NCBI GenBank assembly: GCA_045600965.1
Contig: JAZRYW010000043.1
Coordinates: 1-64,000 of the forward strand
Length of the DNA: 64,000 nucleotides
Source of the DNA: RGIG6374 sp045600965
GTDB taxonomy: Bacteria > Bacteroidota > Bacteroidia > Bacteroidales > UBA932
Direction: 5' to 3'
This document shows, one piece after another, positions 32,966 through 41,862 of this stretch (its first letter is position 1; the number at the start of each line of letters is the position of its first letter). A program made the translations under genes and the position numbers. The notes beneath the pieces were generated by a model. That model made no database searches. It was not told where the DNA came from and saw nothing but the letters and a program-made list of their open reading frames with translations.

Positions 32966-34294
32966 ATGATAAAAGTAAATACAGATTCCTACCGGCAGTT
33001 CATAGGTCAGCAGCAGATGGCTGACTTCACCGCCAGGGCGCTCGACGCATTCGATGTCCTTCAGCAGGGCAATGGCGCGGGCAACGATTTCCTCGGCTGG
33101 AAGACGCTTCCCACCGACATTCCTGAATGTATGATTGAAGAATTCGAAACGGTTTGCCGCGATTGGAAGTCGAAGGGCGTGGACCTTGTCGTGACCATAG
33201 GCATAGGCGGCTCATACCTCGGCGCCAAGTGCGCAATCGAGGCGCTCAGCCACAGTTTCGTCCGCAAGCAGGGCGTGCCCCGCGTGGTGTTCGCGGGAAA
33301 CAACCTTTCCGAGGAATATCTCGCTGAACTTATGGATCTCGCAGAACAGTGCAACGTGGCCTGCGTGGTTATCTCCAAATCCGGCACAACCACCGAGCCT
33401 GCCGTTGCATTCCGCATTTTCAAGAAGTTCATCGAGGACAGATACGGCCGCGAGGAGGCATCGCAGCGCATTGTCGCCATCACCGACGCTCACAAGGGCG
33501 CGCTCAAGACCCTTGCCGACGGTGAAGGTTACCGCAAATTCGTGGTGCCCGACAATGTGGGCGGACGCTATTCGGTCCTGACTCCGGTCGGCCTGCTGCC
33601 CATAGCCCTGGCAGGTTTCGACGTGCGCGCCCTTCTTGCCGGAGCAGAGCTCGAGCGCAAGGCCCTTCAGGAACGCTCCGCATCGAATCCGGCCGTGCAG
33701 TACGCCGCCGCGCGCAACGCATATCACAGCGTGGCAGGCAAGGCCGTTGAGATACTTGTCGTCTATAATCCGAAACTCACATATCTCGCCGAATGGTGGA
33801 AACAGCTCTACGGCGAATCCGAAGGCAAGGAGGGGAAGGGCATATATCCCGCCTCCGTCACCAATACGGCAGACCTGCATTCTATGGGCCAGTTCATTCA
33901 GGAGGGCAGCCGCGTGATGTTCGAGACAGTGGTAAACGTCGAGAACTCCAACCGCAGCGTGACCATAGGCACAGACCCTCAGAACCTTGACCAGCTCAAT
34001 TTCCTTGCAGGGATGCCCGTCAACCGCTGCAACGCGATGGCCCGGCTGGGCACGCGCCTTGCCCACCTTGACGGAGGAGTGCCGCAGATTGAGGTCTCGA
34101 TTGACCATATATGTGAGGAAAGCCTCGGGGCAATCTTCTATTTCTTCGAGTTCGCCTGCGGAATCAGCGCATATCTGCTCGGCATAAATCCGTTCAACCA
34201 GCCCGGAGTGGAGGCGTACAAGAAGAATATGTTCGCCCTTCTCCACAAACCGGGATATGAAGAGGCTACGGAAGCCATACTGAAAAGGTTATGA
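32966..34294 (+). CDS. pgi: Glucose-6-phosphate isomerase
   Basis: The 442-residue cytoplasmic enzyme interconverts glucose 6-phosphate and fructose 6-phosphate. It matches the short Gram-positive/Bacteroidota form (about 445 residues). Signatures are TIGIGGSYLGAKCAIEAL, VVISKSGTTTEPAVAF and GRYSVLTPVGLLPIAL, then QEGSRVMFETVVNVE and the late INPFNQPGVEAYK. It has its own promoter and ends three bases before the convergent hydrolase gene. Confidence 0.95.
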   Translation: MIKVNTDSYRQFIGQQQMADFTARALDAFDVLQQGNGAGNDFLGWKTLPTDIPECMIEEFETVCRDWKSKGVDLVVTIGIGGSYLGAKCAIEALSHSFVRKQGVPRVVFAGNNLSEEYLAELMDLAEQCNVACVVISKSGTTTEPAVAFRIFKKFIEDRYGREEASQRIVAITDAHKGALKTLADGEGYRKFVVPDNVGGRYSVLTPVGLLPIALAGFDVRALLAGAELERKALQERSASNPAVQYAAARNAYHSVAGKAVEILVVYNPKLTYLAEWWKQLYGESEGKEGKGIYPASVTNTADLHSMGQFIQEGSRVMFETVVNVENSNRSVTIGTDPQNLDQLNFLAGMPVNRCNAMARLGTRLAHLDGGVPQIEVSIDHICEESLGAIFYFFEFACGISAYLLGINPFNQPGVEAYKKNMFALLHKPGYEEATEAILKRL

Positions 34295-34297
34295 CAG

Positions 34298-35668
34298 CTA
34301 AGGCCTCGTGGAGGAAGTCCCCGCTGACTGAACAAATTCCGTCATCAGGTCGAGAACCTCTTCCGAGATTGTCTCGCTTATTTGAGAATATTCACCCGGC
34401 AGCCCGCTGGAGCAGTGCTGGAACAGATGGTTGAGATGCGGCAGGACAACGGTGGTGAAGTTGGTCTTGCCGTGCTCTGAGCATATGGCTTCCAGCGCCG
34501 TGATGTTCTGGGATGCAACCACCTGGCTGTCCCTGTCACCGTTCAATGCCAGAGCGGGGCACCGGGTGGCGACAATGTCTTCCGTAGGGTCATATTTCTG
34601 GAACCAGAACATCCAGGGATCGAGCGCCTGTCTGATCACGGTCTCCTTCTGATCTTCTGGCGCTCCTTCAAGCAGAGCTGAGATGCCCGTGAGAGCATCT
34701 TCCGGCTTGTCGGCCTTGTCCAACAGACTGGAGATTGATGACATCAGGGCGGCGTTCGCCTCGATGAAGTCCCTGTCGTAGCCGCTTGCGGAATATATGG
34801 CCCTGCGCTGCGCATCAAGGAGGTCGGATCCCTTGACCATAGGGCCGGCAAGCGTGACAATGAAGTCTGCCTTGCCCTGCGAGGCAAGCATAAGGGCAAT
34901 CAGTCCGCCTTCGCTGTGGCCTATGACACCCACCTTGACGAACCCCCTGCCACGGAGCATTTCAACCGCACCCAGAGCGTCGAGGGAATAGTTAAGGGTG
35001 GTGGCTCCGCTTTGGCCGCTTTCCGACTCCCCGGCTCCCCGGTCGTCATATCTGAATACTGCGATGCCGTTGCGGCTCAGACGGTCGGCTATTACGGCGA
35101 ATGGCTTGTGGCCGTATATCTCCTCGTTGCGGTCCTGCGTGCCGCTGCCGCTGACAAGGACAACCGCGGTGGAGGCCGTTCCGCCTTCCGGCAGGGTGAG
35201 GGTCCCGGCAAGCGTCAGTCCGCCGTCCTGACTGTGGAAGCGCACCTCCTCCTCGATATAGGGGAACGGGCCCTTCGGATCCTGCGGCCTTTGCGCCTTC
35301 GGTTCACGCTCACCTTTCTTGAGAGCCAGCGGCAAGGTCAATCCGTTCTGAGTGAAGTTGCCGGAAATGTTCCCCATAAAATGCAGGCCGTTGAAGGATG
35401 CTCTCAGGGAATTCATCTCAATGTTCACGTTGAGCCCGTCGAAAGATATCAGGCATTCTATTCCATACGCTCCCTGCTGGGGGACATCGAGCGTGGCGGC
35501 ATAACCGTCATCACTGATTTTGATGTCGAAACATATCGTCAGCTCCGATCCGCCCGCGTTGATGGCTCCCTTCCAGTAGCCTTCGATTCCGTCCGGGAGC
35601 GCGTGTGCGGCTGAACAGGCCCCCAGCAGCGCTATGACAAACGCGAGCGCATTCCTTAATCCTTTCAT
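34298..35668 (-). CDS. Exported alpha/beta hydrolase (serine esterase/peptidase-like)
   Basis: From the ATG at 35668 the product has 456 residues with a signal peptide (MKGLRNALAFVIALLGACSA). Residues about 25-125 are a beta-rich N-terminal domain (GYWKGAINAGGSELTICFDI) seen in related Bacteroidota hydrolases. An alpha/beta hydrolase fold follows: VLVSGSGTQDRNEE, then YDDRGAGES, the nucleophile elbow VGVIGHSEGGLIAL and a late LPHLNHLF with the probable catalytic His. It probably cleaves an ester or amide outside the inner membrane. The start overlaps the stop of the ribbon-helix-helix gene (ATGA), so translation is coupled. Confidence 0.88.
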   Translation of the reverse strand: MKGLRNALAFVIALLGACSAAHALPDGIEGYWKGAINAGGSELTICFDIKISDDGYAATLDVPQQGAYGIECLISFDGLNVNIEMNSLRASFNGLHFMGNISGNFTQNGLTLPLALKKGEREPKAQRPQDPKGPFPYIEEEVRFHSQDGGLTLAGTLTLPEGGTASTAVVLVSGSGTQDRNEEIYGHKPFAVIADRLSRNGIAVFRYDDRGAGESESGQSGATTLNYSLDALGAVEMLRGRGFVKVGVIGHSEGGLIALMLASQGKADFIVTLAGPMVKGSDLLDAQRRAIYSASGYDRDFIEANAALMSSISSLLDKADKPEDALTGISALLEGAPEDQKETVIRQALDPWMFWFQKYDPTEDIVATRCPALALNGDRDSQVVASQNITALEAICSEHGKTNFTTVVLPHLNHLFQHCSSGLPGEYSQISETISEEVLDLMTEFVQSAGTSSTRP

Positions 35669-35844
35669 TTTTCCGATGACTGTTTTGGAAGCCTTCCGCT
35701 TTTGCGGAGGGCTTCGTTGATTATCCATTGTATCTGGCCGTTGGTGCTGCGGAATTCATCCGCAGCCCAGCGTTCCAGAGCCTCCATCGTGGCGCCGTCA
35801 ATGCGCAGGACGAAGCTTCGTGAGTTTTCCTTTTCGCGGGCCAT
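35665..35844 (-). CDS. Arc-like ribbon-helix-helix DNA-binding protein
   Basis: This 59-residue protein was found by reading the gap between its neighbours. It begins MAREKENSRSFVLRIDGATM, an N-terminal strand of the ribbon-helix-helix type, and continues with two helices, ALERWAADEFRSTNGQIQWI and INEALRKSGRL. Its ATG overlaps the SPFH stop (TGATG) and its stop overlaps the hydrolase start (ATGA), so all three are translated as a coupled set. It probably regulates transcription as a dimer; two 8-bp palindromes at the operon start (36802-36820) are candidate binding sites. Confidence 0.85.
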   Translation of the reverse strand: MAREKENSRSFVLRIDGATMEALERWAADEFRSTNGQIQWIINEALRKSGRLPKQSSEK

Positions 35845-36782
35845 CAGTAGAGAGTCCCCGAATTTACTACAGGCTGTGCCGGCTCGTCGCCGCAGAGAAC
35901 AACGAGAAGGTTGCTGACCATTGCGGCCTTGCGCTCCTCGTCAAGGTTGACCACGCCTTCCTCCTTGAGCTTGTCCAATGCCATCTTCACCATACTTACC
36001 GCACCTTCGACTATCTTCTCACGGGCTGAGATGATGGCGTCGGCCTGCTGGCGGCGGAGCATCACGGCTGCTATTTCAGGAGCGTAGGCGAGGTAGTTGA
36101 TGCGGGCTTCAGTGACGTGGAGTCCGGCCATCTCGAGGCGGTCGTTGAGAGTGCGTGCAAGTTTGTCGTTTATCTCGTCGGCGTTGCTTCGGAGCGTGGT
36201 TTCATCGTCCACTGTTGAATTGTCATAGGCATACTGTCCGGCAACCTGACGCAACGCGGCATCGCTCTGCACTCTGACGAAATTCTCGAACGCCTCCGCA
36301 AGGGAACGGGCGCCGGAGCCCTTGCCTGCCGTTGTGGTTGCAAGTGACTGGCTGTCTATCTCGAACAATGCCTTGTAGGTGTCCTCGAGTTTCCAGACAA
36401 GTACCATACCTATCATAATGGGATTGCCCGCCTTGTCATTCACCTTTATCGGTTCGGGGTCGAGGTTGCGCGCACGCAGGGTTACGCTCTTCTTTGTCAG
36501 AAGGGGGTTGACCCAGTAGAATCCCGTCCTTGTGAAGGTGCCGCGGTATTTTCCGAAGAACACGAACACCTTGGCCTCGTTGGGCTCCAGTTTGACGAAC
36601 CCGTTGCACATCAGGCAGAATATCAGCAGCATAACGGCTCCCGATATGCCCCAGAATGCCGTATCCGTCCTGTCGACTGCTATGAAACAGAAAATTGTGG
36701 CCGCAAGAACCGCCAGAGTGAACAATATTGCAATGAAACCGTTCATTGCAATGCCCTTGTAAGAGAATTCCTTATTTTCCAT
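35844..36782 (-). CDS. SPFH/Band 7 membrane protein
   Basis: The 312-residue protein has two N-terminal membrane helices (about 13-35 and 44-61), then an SPFH domain (AKVFVFFGKYRGTFTRTGFYWVNPLL to RRQQADAIISAREKIVEGAV). The C-terminal part is helical. Such stomatin/prohibitin-like proteins form oligomeric membrane platforms and can bind proteases. A downstream ribbon-helix-helix gene overlaps by one base. It is first in a three-gene operon. No NfeD or HflK/C partner is nearby, so the partners are unknown. Confidence 0.9.
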   Translation of the reverse strand: MENKEFSYKGIAMNGFIAILFTLAVLAATIFCFIAVDRTDTAFWGISGAVMLLIFCLMCNGFVKLEPNEAKVFVFFGKYRGTFTRTGFYWVNPLLTKKSVTLRARNLDPEPIKVNDKAGNPIMIGMVLVWKLEDTYKALFEIDSQSLATTTAGKGSGARSLAEAFENFVRVQSDAALRQVAGQYAYDNSTVDDETTLRSNADEINDKLARTLNDRLEMAGLHVTEARINYLAYAPEIAAVMLRRQQADAIISAREKIVEGAVSMVKMALDKLKEEGVVNLDEERKAAMVSNLLVVLCGDEPAQPVVNSGTLY

Positions 36783-36801
36783 AATGTTTATTTGTTTAAA
36801 A

Positions 36802-36820
36802 TGATATCAAAATGATATCA
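36802..36820. promoter_or_regulatory. Tandem TGATATCA palindromes, candidate operator
   Basis: Two identical 8-bp palindromes TGATATCA at 36802-36809 and 36813-36820 have centres 11 bp apart, about one helical turn. They overlie the expected transcription start of the SPFH operon (its -7 element is 36821-36828). Arc/MetJ-type proteins bind short tandem palindromes on one face of DNA, and the operon encodes such a protein. Confidence 0.55.
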
Positions 36821-36852
36821 CAAAAATAGGGTGTGTTTTTTATATGTCCAAA
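36821..36852 (-). promoter_or_regulatory. Promoter of the SPFH-RHH-hydrolase operon
   Basis: Read on the minus strand: TTTG at 36852-36849, 20 bases, TATTTTTG at 36828-36821. This is a full match to the Bacteroidota pattern, 38 bases before the SPFH ATG. Confidence 0.75.
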
Positions 36853-36873
36853 TATTTTCTGCAATTTTTTGGT

Positions 36874-36881
36874 TATTTTTG
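36874..36881 (+). promoter_or_regulatory. -7 element before the RsmI-like gene
   Basis: TATTTTTG ends four bases before the ATG at 36886. If used, the mRNA would start at or very near the start codon (leaderless). It favours 36886 over the in-frame ATG at 36844 as the true start. Confidence 0.4.
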
Positions 36882-36885
36882 CGGT

Positions 36886-37593
36886 ATGGAAAAAGGCAGA
36901 CTCTTCCTTATACCCACGACCTTGGGCGATACGGCCCCTGAGGCCGTGATTCCCTTTCCGACGCTCGAACTGCTCAAGTCGATCGGCATCTTTGTAGTGG
37001 AGGAGACGCGCACCGCCCGCCGTTTCCTGTCGAGGGCCGGATTGAAAGGCTCTGTGGATTCTCTTGAATTTTACGAACTCAACGAACACACCGATCCCTC
37101 TATGGCGGAGCAGTATGTGCGTTTCCTGCTTGAAGGAAAGGACGTGGCTGTCATCTCCGAAGCCGGACTGCCCGCAGTGGCGGATCCGGGGGCCCTTCTT
37201 GTGGAACTCTCCCACAGGTATGACATAGAGGTGATACCCCACGTCGGACCTTCGTCGCTGATGATGGCTCTAATGAGTTCCGGAATGAATGGACAGTGCT
37301 TCGCATTCAACGGCTACCTTCCCGTGAAATCCGAAGAGAGGCGCGCCAGGATACAGGAACTCGAAAAGATCTCCGCAAGACTCAGGCAGACCCAGATAAT
37401 GATAGAGACCCCATACCGCAACGATGCTCTTATGGCGGACATACTGTCGTCCTGCCGGCCCATGACGAGGGTGTGCATCGCCGCCGACATAACTCTTGAA
37501 ACACAGACAATCAGGACCCGTACGGTGGAGCAGTGGAGAAAATCCCCCGTCACCATAGGCAAGCGGCCGTGCGTGTTCCTGATACTGGCTTGA
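36886..37593 (+). CDS. RsmI-like SAM-dependent methyltransferase (tetrapyrrole methylase fold)
   Basis: The 235-residue product from the ATG at 36886 begins MEKGRLFLIPTTLGDTAPEA, as in Bacteroidota proteins related to 16S rRNA 2'-O-methyltransferase RsmI. It keeps VVEETRTARRFLSRAG, VAVISEAGLPAVADPGALLV and a C-terminal RTVEQWRKSP in place of the RsmI ending. This shorter group may methylate another target, so I leave out a symbol. An ORF from 36844 would add 14 residues across the promoter. It is three bases upstream of folB. Confidence 0.83.
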   Translation: MEKGRLFLIPTTLGDTAPEAVIPFPTLELLKSIGIFVVEETRTARRFLSRAGLKGSVDSLEFYELNEHTDPSMAEQYVRFLLEGKDVAVISEAGLPAVADPGALLVELSHRYDIEVIPHVGPSSLMMALMSSGMNGQCFAFNGYLPVKSEERRARIQELEKISARLRQTQIMIETPYRNDALMADILSSCRPMTRVCIAADITLETQTIRTRTVEQWRKSPVTIGKRPCVFLILA

Positions 37594-37595
37594 CA

Positions 37596-37958
37596 ATGGA
37601 CAGAATGAAAGCGATATTCCAACTTGATGAGATGCGCTTCCACGCCTATCACGGCTGTTTCGATTTCGAACGTCGCGAGGGCGGAGTGTACAGCGTTTCC
37701 ATCAGTTACACCCTGGACATAACCGAGGCATCCCAAACCGATGACATCAAAGATGCCGTGGACTACCCGAAAGTATATGACGTGGTAAGGCGCGAGATGG
37801 AGACATCCTCGAACCTGCTCGAGCATCTTGCTCCCAGGATAGGCCGCGCCGTGAAGGCCGAATTTCCTCAGATAGAACAGATTACCGTAAGGATTGAGAA
37901 GCTGCGCCCGCCTATGCAGGCCGACATACGCGCCGCGGTGATTACTGTCACGCTATGA
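37596..37958 (+). CDS. folB: Dihydroneopterin aldolase
   Basis: The 120-residue enzyme converts dihydroneopterin to 6-hydroxymethyl-dihydropterin in folate synthesis. The family pattern is clear: MRFHAYHGCFDFERREGGVY (with the catalytic-region Tyr and His), then DDIKDAVDYPKVYDVV, LLEHLAPRIGRA and the catalytic Lys in IEKLRPPM. I start at the ATG at 37596; 37605 is a second choice. The stop overlaps mtaB by four bases (ATGA), so the genes form an operon with the RsmI-like gene. Confidence 0.92.
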   Translation: MDRMKAIFQLDEMRFHAYHGCFDFERREGGVYSVSISYTLDITEASQTDDIKDAVDYPKVYDVVRREMETSSNLLEHLAPRIGRAVKAEFPQIEQITVRIEKLRPPMQADIRAAVITVTL

Positions 37959-39226
37959 AAAGGGTTGCGTTTGAAACTCTCGGCTGCAAGCTGAATTTTG
38001 CGGAAAGCTCCACACTGGCACGCCGTTTCGAGGCCGAAGGCTACACTGTGGTGAGCCCCGACCAGCCGTCCGACGTGTATGTCATCAACACCTGCTCGGT
38101 AACCGAACACGCCGACAAGAAATGCCGCAACATAATCAGGCGTATGCACAGACTTTCGCCCGAAGCCGCCGTTGCCGTCACCGGCTGCTACGCGCAGCTC
38201 AAACCGCAGGAGGTGCTTGACATCGAAGGTGTTGACCTGGTGGTGGGGGCGGACCGGAAGGGCGAACTTTTCGAACTTTTGTCGGGACTCCTTTCCACGG
38301 ACCGCCATAAACGCGCGTATTGCTGTGACACCGAGCATATCTCGAGCATATTCCCCGCCTTCTCCTCAGGCGAGAGGACCCGTTCGTTCCTCAAGGTTCA
38401 GGACGGTTGCGACTACCGCTGTTCATACTGCACCGTCCCGCTGGCCCGAGGGCACAGCAGGAACATACCCATAGCCGAACTGGTTGGACAGGCCCGTCGG
38501 ATTGCATCCTGCGGCATTAAGGAAATAGTTCTCACAGGTGTCAACACGGGTGACTACGGCAGGACAAGCGGCGAGACTTTCGCAGACCTGCTCAAGGCTC
38601 TCAATGAGGTTGACGGGATCGGGCGCTACCGCATCTCATCCATAGAACCAAATCTCCTGACACCGCAGACGGTTGAATGGATTGCCGGCGGCACCAAGTT
38701 CCTGCCCCATTTCCATATTCCCCTGCAGTCCGGAAGCGACGCCGTGCTTGCAAGGATGCGCCGCCGCTACAACACGTCCGCCTTCGCTTCGAAGATAGAT
38801 ATGATACGCGACTTTATGGAGACGCCTTCCGACCGTTTCACGAAAGTTTTCTTCGGCATAGACGTCATAGTGGGCTTCCCCGGGGAGACCGACGCCGAGT
38901 TTGAACAGTGCCGTGCCTTCCTCGAAGGCCTGCGTCCTGCCTTCCTTCACGTCTTCCCTTATTCCAGAAGACCCGGTACGCCCGCATTCTCAATGCCCCT
39001 TCAGGTGCCGGAGGATGCCAAGGCCGAAAGGGCACGAATTCTGGCTGAACTCTCCGACAGGCTTCACCGCGAATTCTGTCAGGCCAATGCCGGACGGCGG
39101 GATGAGGTGCTTTTCGAAAGCAAGGCCAAGGGAGGCAGAATGTTCGGATACACGCGCAATTACATAAGGGTCGAGCGCCCGTACGATGAATCGCAGATAG
39201 GCCGCATAGTTTCTGTCACTGTTTGA
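37955..39226 (+). CDS. mtaB: tRNA t6A37 methylthiotransferase MtaB
   Basis: The 423-residue radical-SAM enzyme converts t6A at tRNA position 37 to ms2t6A. The N-terminal cluster motif is in LGCKLNFAESS and INTCSVTEHADKKCRNI; the radical-SAM motif is CDYRCSYCTVPLARG (near residue 150). GVNTGDYG and HIPLQSGSDAVLARMRR follow, and a TRAM-like end closes the protein. Its substrate t6A needs TsaD, which is encoded at 43401-44438. It starts four bases inside folB. Confidence 0.93.
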   Translation: MKRVAFETLGCKLNFAESSTLARRFEAEGYTVVSPDQPSDVYVINTCSVTEHADKKCRNIIRRMHRLSPEAAVAVTGCYAQLKPQEVLDIEGVDLVVGADRKGELFELLSGLLSTDRHKRAYCCDTEHISSIFPAFSSGERTRSFLKVQDGCDYRCSYCTVPLARGHSRNIPIAELVGQARRIASCGIKEIVLTGVNTGDYGRTSGETFADLLKALNEVDGIGRYRISSIEPNLLTPQTVEWIAGGTKFLPHFHIPLQSGSDAVLARMRRRYNTSAFASKIDMIRDFMETPSDRFTKVFFGIDVIVGFPGETDAEFEQCRAFLEGLRPAFLHVFPYSRRPGTPAFSMPLQVPEDAKAERARILAELSDRLHREFCQANAGRRDEVLFESKAKGGRMFGYTRNYIRVERPYDESQIGRIVSVTV

Positions 39227-39251
39227 CGATGTGCTTTTTTTGCTATCTTTG
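39222..39251 (+). promoter_or_regulatory. Promoter of the fused acyltransferase gene
   Basis: TTTG at 39222-39225, 18 bases, TATCTTTG at 39244-39251. The ATG at 39281 is 29 bases further on. The TTTG overlaps the last codons of mtaB. Confidence 0.65.
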
Positions 39252-39280
39252 GAACTCGAACTAACCTGAACCTGAACCGG

Positions 39281-41089
39281 ATGACTGAAAATACCAAATC
39301 TAAAGTCATTGAGAGAAAGGACATTATGGATGCTATGAAGATGCACGGCCCGATAGGCTGGTGCCTGTCTTCCCTGGCAATGTCCATACTCGGCCTCAAC
39401 AGGGCGAACAGATGCTTCGCGCGCAACAGCGCCTATGAGGGCCCCGAGTTCTCAAGACACGTTCTTGAAGACCTTGGAATAAGCTGCGACCTGATAGCCA
39501 GACAGCTTGACAACATACCTTCCCAGGGCGCTTTCATCACCATATCCAACCACGCTTTCGGAGGCGCCGACGGACTGCTGCTCAGCTCTCTGATAGGAAG
39601 CAGACGCCCCGATTACAAGATACTCACCAACTTCATCCTCTCGATGATTCCCACCCTGCGTGACTCCTTCCTCCCTGTGAACCCGTTCACCAACGGTGAA
39701 AGCAGGCGGAAAAGCATCGACGGCCTCAGGATGGCGCTCGAGCATCTTGACGGCGGCGGCTCCCTCGGTCTGTTCCCTTCGGGCGAGGTCGCCACATATC
39801 ACGGCCACGCCTACACCGAGGAGGTGCCCTGGCCGTCCAGTATGATAAAACTCATACGTAACCGCAAGGTGACTGTCGTGCCGGTGTATTTTGACGGAGA
39901 GAATTCCCGTCTGTTCCATTTTCTGGGCAGAATCCATCCCATACTCCGCACAGCCAGGCTTCCGAGAGAACTCTTCAACAAGAAGGGAAGGAACATACCG
40001 GTACGTATCGGCAAGCCTATAACTCCCTCTGAGATAGCTGAATATGATAATATAGACGAGCTCGGTTCATATCTCCGGGCCAGAGTCTACGCTCTCCAGG
40101 CCCAGGTGGGGGAAACCGCAGCCGTCAAGAAGAATCCCAAGGCGGTGGTGCTGCCTGTTGCACAGCCAAAGCCGCAGGAGGACATAATGGCTGAAATAGA
40201 ATCGATTGAAAGACTCAGGCTTTTCGAAGTCGGCTCCTACAGCTGCTATCTGGCATCGTACGATGACATACCCAACCTTATCCACGAACTCGGGCGCGCC
40301 CGCGAGATTACCTTCAGGGCCAATAATGAGGGTACTGACAAGCCGCTTGACCTTGACGGATATGACCGATATTACAAGCACCTCATTCTCTGGCACAACA
40401 GGGACTGCCGGATTGCCGGCGCCTACCGTCTTGGAATAGGCTCCGACATTTTTGCCAAAGGCGGGGCAAAGGCATTCTATTCGAGCGATTTCTACGACTA
40501 CAAACCCGAATTCGACGAAGTGCTCAAGAAGACCATAGAACTTGGCCGTTCGTTCGTGGTGCCTGAATATCAAGGTGATATGATGCCCCTGATGCTGCTC
40601 TTCAAAGGGTTGATGCACACAACCTTGCTCTATCCCGATGCCGAATGGTTCAACGGACCGATGAGCATCAGCAATGCATATCCTCTTTTCTATCAAAGTC
40701 TAATAGCTCACTATATCACAGAAAGACACAGTTCCAAGGCATATCGTGGGGCCGCATCTCCGCAAACGCCTTTCAAGCCGGATTTCCTCCGCGTTGACAA
40801 GGATGCGCTGCTGGGCCACAGGATGGACAGCATAGAGAAGTTCGACCGTGCCCTGCTGCAGCTTTCCGACAGAGAGTTCCGTCTCCCGCCGCTTGTGCGC
40901 AAGTATTTGAAGAACAATGCCGAACTGCTTTGCTTCAATGTGGATCCGGATTTCAACTACAGCCTTGACGGACTGATACTTATGCGTATAAAGGGCTTCT
41001 CCCGCCAGGAACTTGACCTGATGATGAAGGACGTGGCCTCCGAGGTGGAACGCAGACGCATACTTGAGCGGCTCGGATACAGCGAATGA
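39281..41089 (+). CDS. Two-domain acyltransferase: PlsC-like plus GNAT/OlsB-like (OlsF-type aminolipid synthesis)
   Basis: The 602-residue protein has an N-terminal PlsC domain with the HX4D motif in SNHAFGGADGLLL (near residue 90) and GLFPSGEVAT, which fits O-acylation of a lyso-lipid. The C-terminal half (about 305-500) is a GNAT-type N-acyltransferase resembling OlsB, with ELGRSFVVPEYQG and a hydrophobic end. This joining, as in OlsF, makes ornithine- or glycine-type aminolipids by N- then O-acylation; Bacteroides uses separate GlsB and GlsA for glycine lipids. The amino acid used here cannot be read from sequence. The stop overlaps the next gene by four bases. Confidence 0.85.
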   Translation: MTENTKSKVIERKDIMDAMKMHGPIGWCLSSLAMSILGLNRANRCFARNSAYEGPEFSRHVLEDLGISCDLIARQLDNIPSQGAFITISNHAFGGADGLLLSSLIGSRRPDYKILTNFILSMIPTLRDSFLPVNPFTNGESRRKSIDGLRMALEHLDGGGSLGLFPSGEVATYHGHAYTEEVPWPSSMIKLIRNRKVTVVPVYFDGENSRLFHFLGRIHPILRTARLPRELFNKKGRNIPVRIGKPITPSEIAEYDNIDELGSYLRARVYALQAQVGETAAVKKNPKAVVLPVAQPKPQEDIMAEIESIERLRLFEVGSYSCYLASYDDIPNLIHELGRAREITFRANNEGTDKPLDLDGYDRYYKHLILWHNRDCRIAGAYRLGIGSDIFAKGGAKAFYSSDFYDYKPEFDEVLKKTIELGRSFVVPEYQGDMMPLMLLFKGLMHTTLLYPDAEWFNGPMSISNAYPLFYQSLIAHYITERHSSKAYRGAASPQTPFKPDFLRVDKDALLGHRMDSIEKFDRALLQLSDREFRLPPLVRKYLKNNAELLCFNVDPDFNYSLDGLILMRIKGFSRQELDLMMKDVASEVERRRILERLGYSE

Positions 41090-41862
41090 TGAATTCAATC
41101 ACTTTTCTCGGTACGGGTACATCCCAGGGTGTCCCGATGATAGGCTGCGACTGCGAAGTATGCCGTTCTTCTGACAGCCGCGACAGGCGCCTGCGCACTT
41201 CAGCCTACATAGAGTATGAGGGGCTGAAACTTGTCATCGATGCCGGTCCGGATTTCAGATATCAGGCTCTGAGGGCCAACCTGCGCTCCCTGGACGGCGT
41301 CCTGCTCACCCATAAGCACAAGGACCATACGGGTGGCCTGGATGACGTGAGGGCAATCAACTACCTTGAAAAAAGGTCTTTCCCCATCTATTGCGAACAG
41401 GAAACTTTAGACTCCCTCAGGAACGAGTATTCCTATGCTTTCGCAGAGAACAGATATCCCGGCGCCCCCGATTTCGAAATACATCTGATCGATGAGAATC
41501 CGTTTGAGATAAACGGGGTGAGGATAGTCCCGATAAGGGCTATGCATTACAGGCTCCCCGTGCTCGGCTTCCGTTTCGGAGACCTTGCATATCTGACCGA
41601 CGTCAATCAGATAGACGACAGCCAGATCGAGAAGATCAAGGGTGTCAAGGTGTTTGTCATCAGCACGGTGAGGATGAAGCCTCATATGTCGCATTTCAGC
41701 CTTCCCCAGGCTGTTGAGGTTTGCGGAAGGGTGGGCGCTCAGCGCTGCTTCCTGACCCATATCTCACATCAGCTGCCCGTATATTCCAGACTTGTTGAGA
41801 TAGACGAACTCAGGGGTACCAACGTTACACCCGCATACGACAATCTGAGGGTTGAATTCTGA
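41086..41862 (+). CDS. MBL-fold metal hydrolase, PhnP-like
   Basis: The 258-residue protein begins SITFLGTGTSQGVPMIGCDC, with Cys residues (CDCEVC) that suit the zinc site of PhnP-like phosphodiesterases. The metal-binding motif is THKHKDHTGGLDD, and RMKPHMSHFSLPQAVEV and CFLTHISHQ supply later histidines. Members hydrolyse cyclic phosphodiesters or nucleotide-like substrates; the exact substrate is unknown. It is translationally coupled to the acyltransferase, which may be coincidence. Its stop is next to the convergent oxidoreductase gene, with no gap. Confidence 0.88.
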   Translation: MMNSITFLGTGTSQGVPMIGCDCEVCRSSDSRDRRLRTSAYIEYEGLKLVIDAGPDFRYQALRANLRSLDGVLLTHKHKDHTGGLDDVRAINYLEKRSFPIYCEQETLDSLRNEYSYAFAENRYPGAPDFEIHLIDENPFEINGVRIVPIRAMHYRLPVLGFRFGDLAYLTDVNQIDDSQIEKIKGVKVFVISTVRMKPHMSHFSLPQAVEVCGRVGAQRCFLTHISHQLPVYSRLVEIDELRGTNVTPAYDNLRVEF

